NCBI GenBank assembly: GCA_949358305.1
Contig: OX442322.1
Coordinates: forward strand, 1,984,001-2,048,000
DNA length: 64,000 bases
DNA from: Strigamia acuminata
Lineage: Eukaryota; Arthropoda; Chilopoda; Geophilomorpha; Linotaeniidae
Direction: 5' to 3'
The position numbers and the translations under genes are program-made. The notes under the pieces were generated by a model that saw nothing but the letters and a program-made list of their open reading frames with translations, did no database searches and had not been told where the DNA came from. The stretch's first letter is position 1; every line of letters starts with the position of its first letter. This document shows positions 19,097 through 29,877 of this stretch, one piece after another.

Positions 19097-20707
19097 TTAT
19101 TCTTGACCTTTTTCGGTCTCCGTGGCGGGCTTTTGCCTATCCTTCGAAGAGGAGCTTTTGCCACGTTTCTTGGCGGGAAGAGGTTCTTCCGGTTGCCGAT
19201 CTATGAAGAATGCAGCGGTCGCAACAACTTCCGTGGCGATGGGAGTCTCGGGTGCTTTATCCCCTGCTTCAGGCTGATCAGTCGATCCGTCTTCTTCATC
19301 GATCATTTTCTTGAGATCTTCGTAGATGTCAATCACCGGGGGCAAAACCAAAATCCAGCCTTCGCATATTTGACTTTTCATCTCAGCTGCGATTTTTCCC
19401 ACGAGCAAATTCCAAAGGTGCTCCAAAATGTTGAAGCCCTCAACGCGACGTGGATTCAAGATCATTTGCATGATCCGGGTCACGTATCCTACCGTTATTT
19501 GATCGGGAAGACCCGTAATCAATTGGCGAGAAATTATTATCGCAAGTCGAGCTACGATGGGATAGTAGTATTCGACCTCCCAAACGAATAACTGTCCTAT
19601 CTTGGTGTTCGGGGGAACTTGGTAGGGTTCGATTAAGAATTCGTTCGAAATCCCGTGTTCCGCGATATTTGGCATGGGAACCAATGCGGTTTCTTCCGTT
19701 TGGGTCGCGTTATCTACGCAGACAACACTTGGCATTTTTTCCAAACCCATTTGAAGGCCAAGGGGCGTTCTTCGCGAATTCATAAATTCGGGATCCTCGT
19801 ATACAGCTTTGCCATCGTTAGATAATAAAGCTTTACAAAGGTGGCAGGTTGCCCATTTTCGGGGTATTGGATCGAACAAACCTTTAACCACGAATGAAAC
19901 AAACTTTGGGTTCCAGGGTTGGATTTTTAATCGTCTTTTCGATCCGAAACAATTCCCGCACGATGCCAAATGGCATCCTGTCCCGGAGCCGGACATCCAG
20001 CCGACCCCGAAACAAAAGGGGCACGGTATTTCGCCCTTCGCGAGCTCCAAATTGTCGTGTGGAATTCCCAATTCCAGGTCGCGATCGCAGGCGGCTTTTC
20101 GACGTAGTGCCTTTTCTTGCTTATTAGCTGCTCTTTGTTGAACAGTCATCGGCTGCAGTTTGGGGGCTCTGGTAGACACAAACGTACGTTTCCCTCTAGC
20201 CATATTATGTCTAGGAGTATACACTACTTCGCGCGAAGTCGTGGGTGGCGGCGAGTCGTAATGAACGTACTCTCGCTGTTTACGTTTGTTGTCTTGATGG
20301 CGATTTCCTTCGGGATTTCGATTCGCCTCTAATTGGACAATCTCGTCCAGACTTCTCTCATGAGAGGTCGATGAATCGTTCATTCGACTCGTACTTGGTT
20401 TATGGACCGGCTGTAAAGGATGGCTTTTGGAGAAACTGTCCTTTTTTGGTATAATGAAGGTTTCTTGGGTAACCTCCATCGCCGTTTTGGGTACAGCCGT
20501 TTTTGGACGAATTTCCTTTGGGAGAGCCTCTGGGTTGTTTCGGGCCCATGTTAATATGTCCCATCCTTTTTGGTCGAGCACAATAGGAGTATTTGGCGCT
20601 CCCGGGATTGTTACGATGGTCGGGTTGACCGTGGGTGTATCGTCTTCCTCCGAAGAGCTCGACTGAATCACAATTCGCCGCTTTTTAATTGGTATCTTCT
20701 TGACCAT
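19097..20707 (-). CDS. Element B ORF3, six-cysteine protein in the env position
   Basis: A 536-residue protein, homologous to A ORF3 (6524-8044) and not assigned to a known family. It starts with a basic segment (KKIPIKKRR, a possible nuclear signal) followed by Ser and acidic residues. A TWARNNPEALP stretch around residue 55 parallels A. The core has cysteines 229, 232, 250, 253, 288 and 291, the same spacing as A, with GIPHDN upstream and PW...VVKG between the clusters. The sequences have diverged strongly elsewhere, which suggests selection on the cysteine core. The C-terminal tail is charged with KKRGKSSSSK. There is no signal peptide or transmembrane segment. A splice-acceptor-like AG lies 4 bases before the ATG. 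A role in nucleic-acid binding or host interaction is only a guess. Confidence 0.8.
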   Translation of the reverse strand: MVKKIPIKKRRIVIQSSSSEEDDTPTVNPTIVTIPGAPNTPIVLDQKGWDILTWARNNPEALPKEIRPKTAVPKTAMEVTQETFIIPKKDSFSKSHPLQPVHKPSTSRMNDSSTSHERSLDEIVQLEANRNPEGNRHQDNKRKQREYVHYDSPPPTTSREVVYTPRHNMARGKRTFVSTRAPKLQPMTVQQRAANKQEKALRRKAACDRDLELGIPHDNLELAKGEIPCPFCFGVGWMSGSGTGCHLASCGNCFGSKRRLKIQPWNPKFVSFVVKGLFDPIPRKWATCHLCKALLSNDGKAVYEDPEFMNSRRTPLGLQMGLEKMPSVVCVDNATQTEETALVPMPNIAEHGISNEFLIEPYQVPPNTKIGQLFVWEVEYYYPIVARLAIIISRQLITGLPDQITVGYVTRIMQMILNPRRVEGFNILEHLWNLLVGKIAAEMKSQICEGWILVLPPVIDIYEDLKKMIDEEDGSTDQPEAGDKAPETPIATEVVATAAFFIDRQPEEPLPAKKRGKSSSSKDRQKPATETEKGQE

Positions 20708-20730
20708 AATTCTACAAATATAGAAAACGT
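20708..20730 (-). promoter_or_regulatory. Candidate splice acceptor before B ORF3
   Basis: On the minus strand a T-rich tract ends in TTTGTAG (AG at 20713-20712), then AATT and the ORF3 ATG. This parallels the acceptor of A and supports a spliced ORF3 mRNA. Confidence 0.45.
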
Positions 20731-21297
20731 TTTAGTTTTATTTGCAATACTTTTGTATGCGCGCGCCCTCTATTGAGAAGACGCGTAACTCAATTTACGA
20801 ATTTTATAATTATAATTCGTTACAACTTTACACTTTCGTGTATTGATAATTTTATCGAACTTACGAAAATGTCCTGCTTCCTTTAGAAGCGTAGCTTGTA
20901 GAATTCTAAGTATAGTCGCTTCGACGATAACTTGGAGTTTAGAGCACGTGGCTTTCAAATCCTCCGCCGCTAATAAACGAATTCCGCTGGTTTGTATTTC
21001 TTTAAATATAAAGAGATGTCATGATATATATATTAATTCATATGTATAATCATCATACCTGTATTCTTTGTTTAATGGCTAACAATATCGACGCAATTGT
21101 TCGTGATTTTTGTTGAATTCGACGAAGTTCTTCTTCTCTCACGTGTGTGTTAGAAGACTGAATATAGAACGAATCTTTTACTCTCCACCCGGGGTCATAA
21201 GTTACCAGGTGACTTCGCGAATTTCGATTTGAATATTCAATAACTGATTTGAATCAATATCTTTTTAGAATATTCTTTTTATATTTAGAATCTTTTT
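20731..21297 (-). other. Noncoding spacer between B pol and ORF3
   Basis: About 570 bp, AT-rich, without a credible ORF. It is shorter than the equivalent 1 kb spacer of A. Confidence 0.6.
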
Positions 21298-24200
21298 TTA
21301 ACGACGTTCTTGAATCATCTGCACAAAATCCGTAGTATATTTCGGATTTGGCTTCGAAGTTCTTTTCGGTCTCGAGATTATCTCCGGAAGGTCAGCTGTT
21401 CGCTTCCGTTTATTTGAGTTATTACTTCGCGGATCGATAATCTCGTTTCCATTTTCATTTGAGGTAGGAATTATTCTTTCTTCTTGTTCAAGAGTTTCTT
21501 GAGGAAGTTCTTCCATATCTTTTTCAAGATTTTCACGAGAGGTTTCTTCCATATCTTGATTATCTAATTCTTGTGAATTAGATTCGTTAAATTCGGAATT
21601 TGCCGACATCCAATCAGGGTTTGGATGATCTTTCAGTTTTCCTTTTTTCTGACCCAGAGTCCATGTCTCAATCGGGTATGAAGGGATATACGGGGTGAGA
21701 TCATCCGTATTTATCGATGGTTCAATTGAGTCATCTAATAATTTTCGTAAGGCGTATGCACCTCCTGTTAATACGGCCGTGATTTCCCACGGTCCGTCTC
21801 GTTTTTCAGCAAATCCTTTAGTAATGCCTTTGTCTTGATTGGAAAGAATATGTGTATTTTTCCAGACTAAATCACCTACTTCATATTTGCAAATATGAAA
21901 TTTATTACGGTGAATTCTGTCGTGTTTCTCGTAATTTAGTTGGATCCTACGGTGCATTTCTTGGTGTGCTCTTCGTAAAATCCCGAGTAAATTAAACACG
22001 AATTCCTCAGGGTTATTTTTATCGAATTTATTCGCGTGTTGAATAATTCGCGGGTCGAAAGGTAGTGTTACTATTCTTCCCGTATTTAATAAAAATGGCG
22101 TCGATCCGGTTGCTTCGGATTTTGCCGTTCTGGATGCAAATGCAAATTCATTCAGAAAACGTGGCCAGTGAGAGTGCACATCAGAATAAATTGCAAGCAT
22201 TATTTTGATATCCCTGTTTGCCCGTTCTGTGGGGTTGGCCTGAGCATGATAAGGACTTATATGCGTCATTTTAATGTTATGCCTTTTACAGAAACCCTCA
22301 TAGATGGTGGATGCGAACTGTTTTCCATTATCACTGATAATTTTCCTGGGGTATCCCCATCTATGTACGATATCACCTAACTTTGTTATAATTGCTTCAC
22401 TTGAAGCTTTGCTTAATGGGGCTAATTCTACCCATTTAGTACATTGATCAATTCCTACTAAAATATATTTATGTTGGTATTGACCAGCGGGTTTGGGACC
22501 CATGAAGTCTAAACAAAGAACTTCCCATGGCTGTGCCATATTGTGAGGAGTATAACTCGCTCTGTGTTTTCGGTGTTGACTAGGTTTGTATTGCTGGCAA
22601 TGAACACAACTACGAACATAATTACACGTGTCCTTGCTCATTTTAGGCCAATAATAGATGAGTTTCGCTCGTTCGAGCGTTTTACTCATCCCTGCGTGTC
22701 CACTTAACGGATGTCCGTGGCATGCGAACAACACTCGTCGTACTAAAGACGGTGGAATCACTGCTTTAAATCCGTTGCCGGAATCATTTAATTCTTCTTC
22801 AAATGTTGGTTTGAAGAAGATTAACATTTCAGAATCATTACTATTCTCATCTTCATTATCATGATTTTCTTTGAAATCTAGTTGGTAGCCTTTGATGTCT
22901 TTCATCCATCGCTTAGTTTTCTTATTTTTCTTTTGCTCAACTTCATCTAATTTTAGATGAGTTATTATTTTTCTACATTCATAATCCTTGAGCTGAGCTT
23001 CTATGATTTCTGCTCTGGTAGGAGGAACTATACTTAGTACTTCGGTTAAAGCACTAAATAAAGTTTCTGGTTCTACATGACCTTTCTCCCCCTTTTCCAA
23101 AGAATTATTTAATTTTTTGGAATAATCAAACTTTACTGACACGTTTGTTAAGAACTGACAGGGTTTTGGTTCTTCTCTACGAGTAACTTCTTTATTTCCG
23201 TCCCACTCGGGCCAGAATTGAGTTATTTCTGTGGGTTCGATATAATCATCCTTCGGAATGTCTTCAATACTCAACGGAGCTCTTGAAAATGCGTCTGCGA
23301 CTTGATTTTGAGTACCACGACGATACTTAATTTTAAAGGCGCCGCATTGCAGTTTAATTGCCCATCGGCCAAAACGACCAGAAGGTTCTGGCGTCCCCAT
23401 TAGCCATTTTAAGGCTTCTGCATCTGACTCCAGGGTGAAAGACGTGTATTCTATGTAAGGGCGAAAACGTTCTACAGCCCATACTACCGCTAGACACTCT
23501 AGTTCGGGAGTAGTGTAACGTTGCTCGGCTCCTCGAAGTACGCGACTAGCGTAAGCTACGGGTCTTGGAGTTTTAATCCATTTGTCCTTGTTTTTATCAA
23601 GAAAGTCCACATCTTGGCATAACACTGCTCCTAATCCTGAATGTGAAGCGTCTGTTAGAATCACAAAGGGTTCGAGCATATTAGGCATTAACAAAACTTG
23701 AGTTTCGTCGCATAAGATGTCTTTAATTTTTTCGAAAGCGTCTATTTGCTCTTGTCCCCAGACAAAGGTTGCTTTCTCGTGCATTATGCTAGTCAGTGGA
23801 GTAGCAATTTCACCGTGGTTAGGAATAAACTTCCTAAAGAAATTTGCCAACCCGTGAAACCTTTGTACATCTTTCGATGTTTTTGGGGTGGGAAATTTTC
23901 GTACTGACGCGATTTTATCAGGATCCGGGGCCAATCCATTTGGCGTGATTAGGTGTCCCAGAAATTTTAGTGTAGTTCTGCCGAACTTAGACTTTTCTTT
24001 ATTTACGGACAAGTTTGCTTTGTCTAGTCGTTCTAATACATCTTTAATATGACCGAGATGTTGATCCCAAGTCCGAGAAAAGATAATTACATCGTCTAAA
24101 TAGACTAATGCATGTTTATATAACGCGTCACCCATAACTTGTTCCATTAGGGCTTGAAATGTACAAGGCGCGTTACATAACCCAAATGGCATACGTACAA

Positions 24201-25659
24201 ATTGATAGTTGCCTTTCGGGGTATAGAAAGCAGTTTTCTGCTTATCTTCGTCTTCCATCTCTACTTGATAATATCCTTTTGTAAGGTCGAGTGAGGTGAA
24301 GTATTTTGCCTGATTAGTATTGTGCATGAGCAAATCAATACTGGGCATTTGGATTGCATTGACCTCGGTGATCGCATTTAGCCATCGGTAATCAATACAT
24401 AACCTATAGGTGCCATTTGGTTTGGCAACTATTACGGGATGACTTATGTAAGGTCCCGTAGCTTTCTCAATGAGATTCTCTGCTTCTAGCTCTTCAACTA
24501 GTTTGGTCATGATAGCAATTTTAGCTGGATTGTACATGCGAAACGGTTGTTTTTTCCATTTCGCGTCCTTTTTAAACGTAATTTTATGTTTAGCAAGGTT
24601 CGTACAACCAACTTTGTCCCGAAAGACGTGCTTGATTCCGGAAATTACTTCTAGTAATTTGGTCTTTTCCTCGTCGGAGCAATCACAATCTTTCACCAAC
24701 AATTCTTCCCAATTGTCGGGTGTATGAGTGACTGTTCCGTCGTCTTTTATTGTGCGTAACCTCGCTAGACTGTCATTAAATTCGTTATCTACGTAAGGCG
24801 CAGTCCAACCAGGTTTGTTGTCACAATCAAATACAGCTCGTGCTGGATTTAAATTGATTGTGGTACGACGCATAAAATTGTGTCCTAAAATTAGGCCACA
24901 CACATTTCGGTCTAGAATGATGAAATTCATTGGAGTGAATTCTACTCCATCTGCCCATTGAACACAAAGGGTTATTTGTCCTAGTGGGATATGAGTTATG
25001 CCGACGGCACACACTTTCATATTTCGGGGGCAATCTTGAATGAAGTCAGGGGAGGCACAAGTACTGTCAAGTAATTGTAATCCAATAAAACATTGGGTGG
25101 CTCCTGAATCCATTAAAGCATTATAGGTGAGTCCACCTATTGTTATTTTCATTCGGGGGTCGTCGCTACTGTTTCCCAAACGTTTGATGCGTTCAACTAC
25201 TTCAGCTCTCTTGAGCTGATGTTCCTTGACATATTTACGAAGTCTATGATGTCTAGATAATTTCGAGGAGATATCTAAATTTTCCATCATTGCCTCCAAA
25301 CTTTCGCATACTCCTCCACTAGAACTAGTGGTTTCCTCTCGAACAGGAGGATTTACAGCGCTTTCAATTATTGCATTCAAGGACTCTCGCCAAGATTCGT
25401 CCCCCTTATCCGCAGGAAAGAGGTCGTCATCGAATGATGTAAATGGATTTTCAGTCTCTTCCATTGAAAAAGGAGTGTTGGGATAAGGTTCCTTAAATAC
25501 ATACTTTGGATTCCTTTTCCTAGTTCTACGATTAGGTCGTTTAATTTCCTCATCTTGAATTACTAATTTGTTCAGCGTTTCGTTTAGAACATTTTCTATT
25601 TCTGAGGATAATGTACTACTCTGGTTTTTTAGGGGGTTTTCGGTAACCCCCTCTACTAG
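21298..25659 (-). CDS. pol: Element B Pol (protease, RT, RNase H, integrase)
   Basis: Ty3/gypsy enzymatic polyprotein, entered by a -1 shift at 25659; the first ATG in frame is at 25464. Residues counted from that ATG: protease DSGA with D119; RT YLDD at 455-458; RNase H with TDASHSG and a DAFSR motif; integrase HHCC finger followed by catalytic LDFMGP with D986, a SDNGKQF block and an NPTER block. The tail beyond integrase is acidic, then basic. The frame is uninterrupted and collinear with A Pol throughout, including near-identical stretches around the protease and HHCC finger. It should be enzymatically competent as far as motifs show. Confidence 0.95.
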   Translation of the reverse strand, partial: LVEGVTENPLKNQSSTLSSEIENVLNETLNKLVIQDEEIKRPNRRTRKRNPKYVFKEPYPNTPFSMEETENPFTSFDDDLFPADKGDESWRESLNAIIESAVNPPVREETTSSSGGVCESLEAMMENLDISSKLSRHHRLRKYVKEHQLKRAEVVERIKRLGNSSDDPRMKITIGGLTYNALMDSGATQCFIGLQLLDSTCASPDFIQDCPRNMKVCAVGITHIPLGQITLCVQWADGVEFTPMNFIILDRNVCGLILGHNFMRRTTINLNPARAVFDCDNKPGWTAPYVDNEFNDSLARLRTIKDDGTVTHTPDNWEELLVKDCDCSDEEKTKLLEVISGIKHVFRDKVGCTNLAKHKITFKKDAKWKKQPFRMYNPAKIAIMTKLVEELEAENLIEKATGPYISHPVIVAKPNGTYRLCIDYRWLNAITEVNAIQMPSIDLLMHNTNQAKYFTSLDLTKGYYQVEMEDEDKQKTAFYTPKGNYQFVRMPFGLCNAPCTFQALMEQVMGDALYKHALVYLDDVIIFSRTWDQHLGHIKDVLERLDKANLSVNKEKSKFGRTTLKFLGHLITPNGLAPDPDKIASVRKFPTPKTSKDVQRFHGLANFFRKFIPNHGEIATPLTSIMHEKATFVWGQEQIDAFEKIKDILCDETQVLLMPNMLEPFVILTDASHSGLGAVLCQDVDFLDKNKDKWIKTPRPVAYASRVLRGAEQRYTTPELECLAVVWAVERFRPYIEYTSFTLESDAEALKWLMGTPEPSGRFGRWAIKLQCGAFKIKYRRGTQNQVADAFSRAPLSIEDIPKDDYIEPTEITQFWPEWDGNKEVTRREEPKPCQFLTNVSVKFDYSKKLNNSLEKGEKGHVEPETLFSALTEVLSIVPPTRAEIIEAQLKDYECRKIITHLKLDEVEQKKNKKTKRWMKDIKGYQLDFKENHDNEDENSNDSEMLIFFKPTFEEELNDSGNGFKAVIPPSLVRRVLFACHGHPLSGHAGMSKTLERAKLIYYWPKMSKDTCNYVRSCVHCQQYKPSQHRKHRASYTPHNMAQPWEVLCLDFMGPKPAGQYQHKYILVGIDQCTKWVELAPLSKASSEAIITKLGDIVHRWGYPRKIISDNGKQFASTIYEGFCKRHNIKMTHISPYHAQANPTERANRDIKIMLAIYSDVHSHWPRFLNEFAFASRTAKSEATGSTPFLLNTGRIVTLPFDPRIIQHANKFDKNNPEEFVFNLLGILRRAHQEMHRRIQLNYEKHDRIHRNKFHICKYEVGDLVWKNTHILSNQDKGITKGFAEKRDGPWEITAVLTGGAYALRKLLDDSIEPSINTDDLTPYIPSYPIETWTLGQKKGKLKDHPNPDWMSANSEFNESNSQELDNQDMEETSRENLEKDMEELPQETLEQEERIIPTSNENGNEIIDPRSNNSNKRKRTADLPEIISRPKRTSKPNPKYTTDFVQMIQERR
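23081..23098 (-). other. Candidate central polypurine tract in B pol
   Basis: On the minus strand an 18-nt purine run (GGAAAAGGGGGAGAAAGG) lies between RNase H and integrase, at the same place as the run in A pol. Confidence 0.4.
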
Positions 25660-25665
25660 TTTTTT
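25631..25665 (-). promoter_or_regulatory. Gag-pol -1 ribosomal frameshift signal, element B
   Basis: On the minus strand A AAA AAC (25665-25659) is followed by tandem stops TAGTAG, which form a 6-nt spacer, and then a perfect 8-bp hairpin AGGGGGTT-ACCGAA-AACCCCCT (25652-25631). The -1 frame reads without a stop into the pol ATG at 25464 (65 codons). This is an essentially textbook frameshift cassette. Confidence 0.9.
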
Positions 25666-27767
25666 GGAGCCGGTGGACCTTCAATCGCCAAAGGCGGAGT
25701 GGTCGCATTTTTTGGATCCAAAAATTTAGTGAATAAGTCCGACATGGATTTTGTCATACTAGTTTGCATAGTAGTTTTGAAGTCTTCAAGCTTTTGGTCC
25801 AAAGATTCAGCGGTCACCCAATTTTGTCTCTGTCGTTTAAAAAGATCAGAGGCGGGATTGGTATTGGTATTATTACCAGTACCTTGGGGCTTGTCCTGAA
25901 CAAATTTTCTTTTTTGTAACAAAGGACATTCCCTCTTAAAGTGTCCTGGTTGATTGCAATGGAAACATTTTCCAGTTGCTTTCTCCGATAGGGCACATAC
26001 CATGTTGTTGAATCCAACATCGTTTTCAAGATTGTCTGTCTCGTCAGATTCCATAGGTACAACTTCTGGTTCGGCGTTCAACGTCTGAGTAGATCGTATG
26101 AGTGGGCGCGAACTCCTGGCGTCTTTACCTTTTTGAGTATTTGACGGGGCAGTTTCGTCTTCTTTATTGGCAATAGTGTCCACACTAGCATTTTGGGCTT
26201 CGAAAAGAGCCCTATTCTGCCGGACAAATTGAAATATGTCATTAAATGATTCTTCATAGAGACCTCTATCGATTATTCGATTGTAACTAACTAAGTTCAA
26301 ATTCTCGAGAAGAGTGGGAGCTTCATCTCTTTTTGAATAAGATCCTTGAGCTTGTTTAAATCTCAAAAGAAATGTATAGAGTGGCTCTTCTGGGCCCTGG
26401 ATTAAATTTCGAAGCTTTCGGGCTCGAGTGACAGGGATCATGTCAAACTCCGCCAAAAATAACTTTTCGAAAGTTTTCCAGTCAACAAATTTGTCGATGT
26501 TATCGGTATGCCATTCGTGGGCTATACCAGATAAATAAGTTGGTACTCCGCGTTTTACCATCTCATCCAGAGTTAAGCCTTTAGCGACAGCGACTGTTTT
26601 GGCTGTAGCTAAAAATTTAGCCACGTCCTTCTGTTTTCCATCGAAAACAGGCATATCCTGACCTTTGAAAAAGGTTTTGCTCGAATTGTTTGCATTATTA
26701 TTTTGCTGTGCATTATTCTGCATAAATTGTTGTACTTGCTGTGCACAATCAGTTTGAATATTTCGCACATGGGTAAGGATGGCTCCCAAGTCGTCGGTGG
26801 AAAATCTCGCTTGAGATGAACTACCAGCGGAGGATGCCGAACCAGAATTATGTTCAAAATTGGGCAGATTTCCCTTAGGGACCTGATTGTCCTGGGGGAT
26901 TTCTTTCCTTGGAGGAACATAATTCTCATACTGTGTATGATTGCCAGATGGTACTTGTTGTCCATGTGGAACACTACTTTTATTTTGTACACGTTCTGGG
27001 GGTGTCTGATTTGAACGAGTCTTTCCCGCCGGTAAATTTTGAATAACGGGGGACGGTGAGATCGGATCGGATCTCCTTGGAGTTCGATTTGACACTCTTT
27101 TTGACTGCGCTGGGGGGACAAACTGTCCTTTCCCCGGTGTCGGGGGGACATAATGTCTATTTCCAGATGTTGGAGTAACATACTGTCTATGTCCCGAATT
27201 TTGGGAGATATTTTGTCTATTCCCTGAAGTTTGGGGAATAAAACCCGAATTACTATTGTTAATCATTCGATTAACACTAGTCGATCTAGACCTTGGTTTG
27301 GCTAGATTTAAAGGACTATTAGAACTGGGTGTTCTTTGTCCAGAACTTTGTTGACTACGGGATCGGCTAAACGATGGTTCGCGTACCATCCTATCGTTTA
27401 GCTGGGGAGTCGACACTATCCGGGCTTGATATCCCAACCTCTTTTTAGGAGAGGGAAAGTCCAGCTTACGATTCGTGGGAATCGTTTTTCGTGGGGTTCG
27501 GTGTGAAGTCCGCGAATGCCGACTTTCGTTCTCCGAATCTTCATCTTCATCGGGTCTAATTCTCTGATTTCTTTTCTCAAGTACGCGTACATGATTAACC
27601 GCTTCGGTTATTGTTTTGAAATCAACCCGATTCAGATTATAGAGTTGACAGTACTCTGTCAAATCGTCCGGAATTAAATCCGTTTGGTCTTCGAGTCGGA
27701 CGTAACTATTTTCCAAGTTTCCGTCATCAACTTCTCGTTCATTCATATGAATGTTTTCGTCAGACAT
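25656..27767 (-). CDS. gag: Element B Gag
   Basis: A 703-residue structural protein; the ATG at 27767 is chosen over upstream in-frame sequence that lacks a good start and is Tyr/Phe-rich. The N-terminal segment resembles the start of X Gag. A long low-complexity region of Ser, Pro, Gln, Asn and Arg with short repeats of the type SGNRQ/TPTSGNRHY follows. The capsid-like domain is in the C-terminal half (around residues 395-540), then a CCHC knuckle C601-x2-C604-x4-H609-x4-C614, and a final helical segment shared with A Gag. The stop lies at the frameshift site, so most product should be Gag alone and a minority Gag-Pol. Confidence 0.92.
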   Translation of the reverse strand: MSDENIHMNEREVDDGNLENSYVRLEDQTDLIPDDLTEYCQLYNLNRVDFKTITEAVNHVRVLEKRNQRIRPDEDEDSENESRHSRTSHRTPRKTIPTNRKLDFPSPKKRLGYQARIVSTPQLNDRMVREPSFSRSRSQQSSGQRTPSSNSPLNLAKPRSRSTSVNRMINNSNSGFIPQTSGNRQNISQNSGHRQYVTPTSGNRHYVPPTPGKGQFVPPAQSKRVSNRTPRRSDPISPSPVIQNLPAGKTRSNQTPPERVQNKSSVPHGQQVPSGNHTQYENYVPPRKEIPQDNQVPKGNLPNFEHNSGSASSAGSSSQARFSTDDLGAILTHVRNIQTDCAQQVQQFMQNNAQQNNNANNSSKTFFKGQDMPVFDGKQKDVAKFLATAKTVAVAKGLTLDEMVKRGVPTYLSGIAHEWHTDNIDKFVDWKTFEKLFLAEFDMIPVTRARKLRNLIQGPEEPLYTFLLRFKQAQGSYSKRDEAPTLLENLNLVSYNRIIDRGLYEESFNDIFQFVRQNRALFEAQNASVDTIANKEDETAPSNTQKGKDARSSRPLIRSTQTLNAEPEVVPMESDETDNLENDVGFNNMVCALSEKATGKCFHCNQPGHFKRECPLLQKRKFVQDKPQGTGNNTNTNPASDLFKRQRQNWVTAESLDQKLEDFKTTMQTSMTKSMSDLFTKFLDPKNATTPPLAIEGPPAPKN

Positions 27768-28561
27768 GATAAAAGTTTTTAAATTCTTTATTACTAAAGA
27801 ACGATAACACACTTTATATATAAAAAAAAAATACACTTCAAAATAACAATACACTTCGATAAGGTTAAGCTTAAACTCCACGTGCTGGGTAAACGTGTTA
27901 AACTATCGATAAATTTTAAACAATCAAATGAATCCTACTACAAGTAAACTAGCGTCGGGTGAGAAGGCGCTTTAAACTATTTGTTAAAATAATAGATGAA
28001 ATATACTTAACTTTAGCTGGTTTACGGCGTGGAAAATTCGAATCGGGACTGAACGGGACGGCGTGGTCAAGATGGCTACTGGAGCACGTGTCTGCAGGTC
28101 TGGTCTGGATACGAATGGTCGTCTGTAGTCTGGATCCGCGTGGCATCGAGGATCGATAATCCTTTAATCCCTCGACACTTTATTGGTGGAAAGTTATTTT
28201 ATCCAATGATAAAATGGAAACTAATCCTTTATTTTAGTAGTTTTCTACTACGTCCGCACTTTGGCCTGGTCAATCTCGTTACTGATTGGATATTTCTTAC
28301 GAAAATATTCAACTAACATTGGAATTTTACCAAGCCTTGTTTCGTGAAAATTAAAATTAATTTTACTTCGATTTTAAGTGTTTTTTCAACACAACGAAAC
28401 TTTCCCTTTAATGTTAGAGTTCTCACGAATCCCAACGTTCTTAAAGAGGATTCCCTACTTCGCAAAAGCAGAGACATATAAAATGTTTTGAAATGTTATA
28501 CTCTTTATTTATCTCAATTTTCACTTTTATTTAAATTCGGTAAATTTAAACTTTGCAACCT
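27768..28561 (-). other. Leader of element B
   Basis: About 790 bp of noncoding sequence between the primer site and the gag ATG. I see no credible ORF. It would hold any packaging signal. Confidence 0.65.
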
Positions 28562-28579
28562 ATCTCGGTGGGACCTCCA
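28562..28579 (-). other. Primer binding site of B, tRNA-Gln type
   Basis: On the minus strand TGGAGGTCCCACCGAGAT begins 2 bp after the 5' LTR. It is complementary to the 3' end of tRNA-Gln as I know it in animals. Confidence 0.85.
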
Positions 28580-29215
28580 CGTGTGACGGTGACGACCACA
28601 ACTCCTATCGCATGATAGTACCGGGTATAAGTCGCGTGAATTAGTGAATAGTAACGAGATAAATAAATACAACAGAGTTATCAAAACAAGACATTTATTG
28701 TTATCAAACAATATAAACAAATCTAAAGTTATACAAATGACTAATGCCGACATTTGGCAAGTTAAATACAAGTTAAACTATACATGAAATTGGCTGTAAA
28801 ACAGCCCTGAAATAATATGATTACGGTTATTGGTGATCCGGGGTTCGGGAACGGCAAAACGCCCGCTCGACCGAGTTATAGATGTCGTCTGCGATAGCCG
28901 GGCTGGCTGTGTCCTCGCGGCTTCCGTCGGCGCTTCGTAATCGTGGAACTGCTTCGTTCGCGTTCCAGGTCCGTATCGTGTAATGGTCCGTGTAATGCTT
29001 CTTGGTTCGATCCGAGAGGTGCGGTTGACTCATGTGCACCGCCACAACTAGGGTTGGAAATTGGTAATGAATAAATGAAGTCATTTATTCGCCAAGGTTC
29101 CGCTTGCGAATTATATTTAATTCGCGATGTTGTGAGTTTAATAAATTAACTCAATAAATTGTATTCAATTTATTGTTACGAATTTGATTCGTCATACAGT
29201 GAAATAAGTCTCGTG

Positions 29216-29221
29216 ACTTAC
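29216..29221 (-). promoter_or_regulatory. Candidate splice donor in B 5' LTR
   Basis: GTAAGT on the minus strand within the transcribed part of the LTR; it could pair with the acceptor before ORF3. Confidence 0.4.
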
Positions 29222-29870
29222 TTCGGTTGTTAACTTGTTGCCAAGTTTAAACAATTAAGGTGTATTTATCAACTACAAAATATAATAAAGGTTAAACATC
29301 GCAACACACAATTGCCGTCAAAGTTCGCCTTGCCGAGCAGAACAGTATCGCGCGTGCCCTAAATAACAGTGCGGTGAGAGACGGCACTGGTATTCAGGGG
29401 GATATAGCCCGCAGTTCTGCACAACAGAATTAATCACCCGAGATACTACTCATAAGTAGACTGCTTTGGCACCATCACCGAAGAGATATAACTTTCCCAA
29501 ACACATAGTGCTACTGGCGGTAACTGCATGTTTTGCATGCAGACTGCTTTGGCACCATCAAGTGATGGAGTCAATCTCTTTCAGTAACAGTGCTACTAAC
29601 GGTTACTAAATACTTTGGTATCACACGTGATTCTATTGTCCGACCACGAGGATACTTATGCGGGAGGCTTTCTCCTCGGCAAGACCGTTTGACGGAAACA
29701 TTAACAGTCCGAACTTCGCCTTCAGTTGACGGGGGTTGCATGGCTCAGCAGAGCCATGCTATGCATGGACCGGTAGGCCCATGCCCTGAGTAAGAAACAG
29801 TTATTTGACATGCGGAACATACCAAATAACCAGAAATCAAGAACTAACTTAACTTCCTGTTGTCAGGGAG

Positions 29871-29877
29871 TTTTATA
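29871..29877 (-). promoter_or_regulatory. TATA box in B 5' LTR
   Basis: TATAAAA on the minus strand, about 360 bp from the LTR start, the same offset as the TATA boxes of A and X. Confidence 0.6.

Noticed and set aside
19337-19346. A CACCGGGGG match inside B ORF3 on the plus strand
   Set aside because: It is antisense to the element and within conserved coding sequence, so it is not a polypurine tract copy.
19103-19591. A 162-residue plus-strand ORF opposite B ORF3
   Set aside because: It is antisense to a conserved ORF and shows no domain; a shadow frame.
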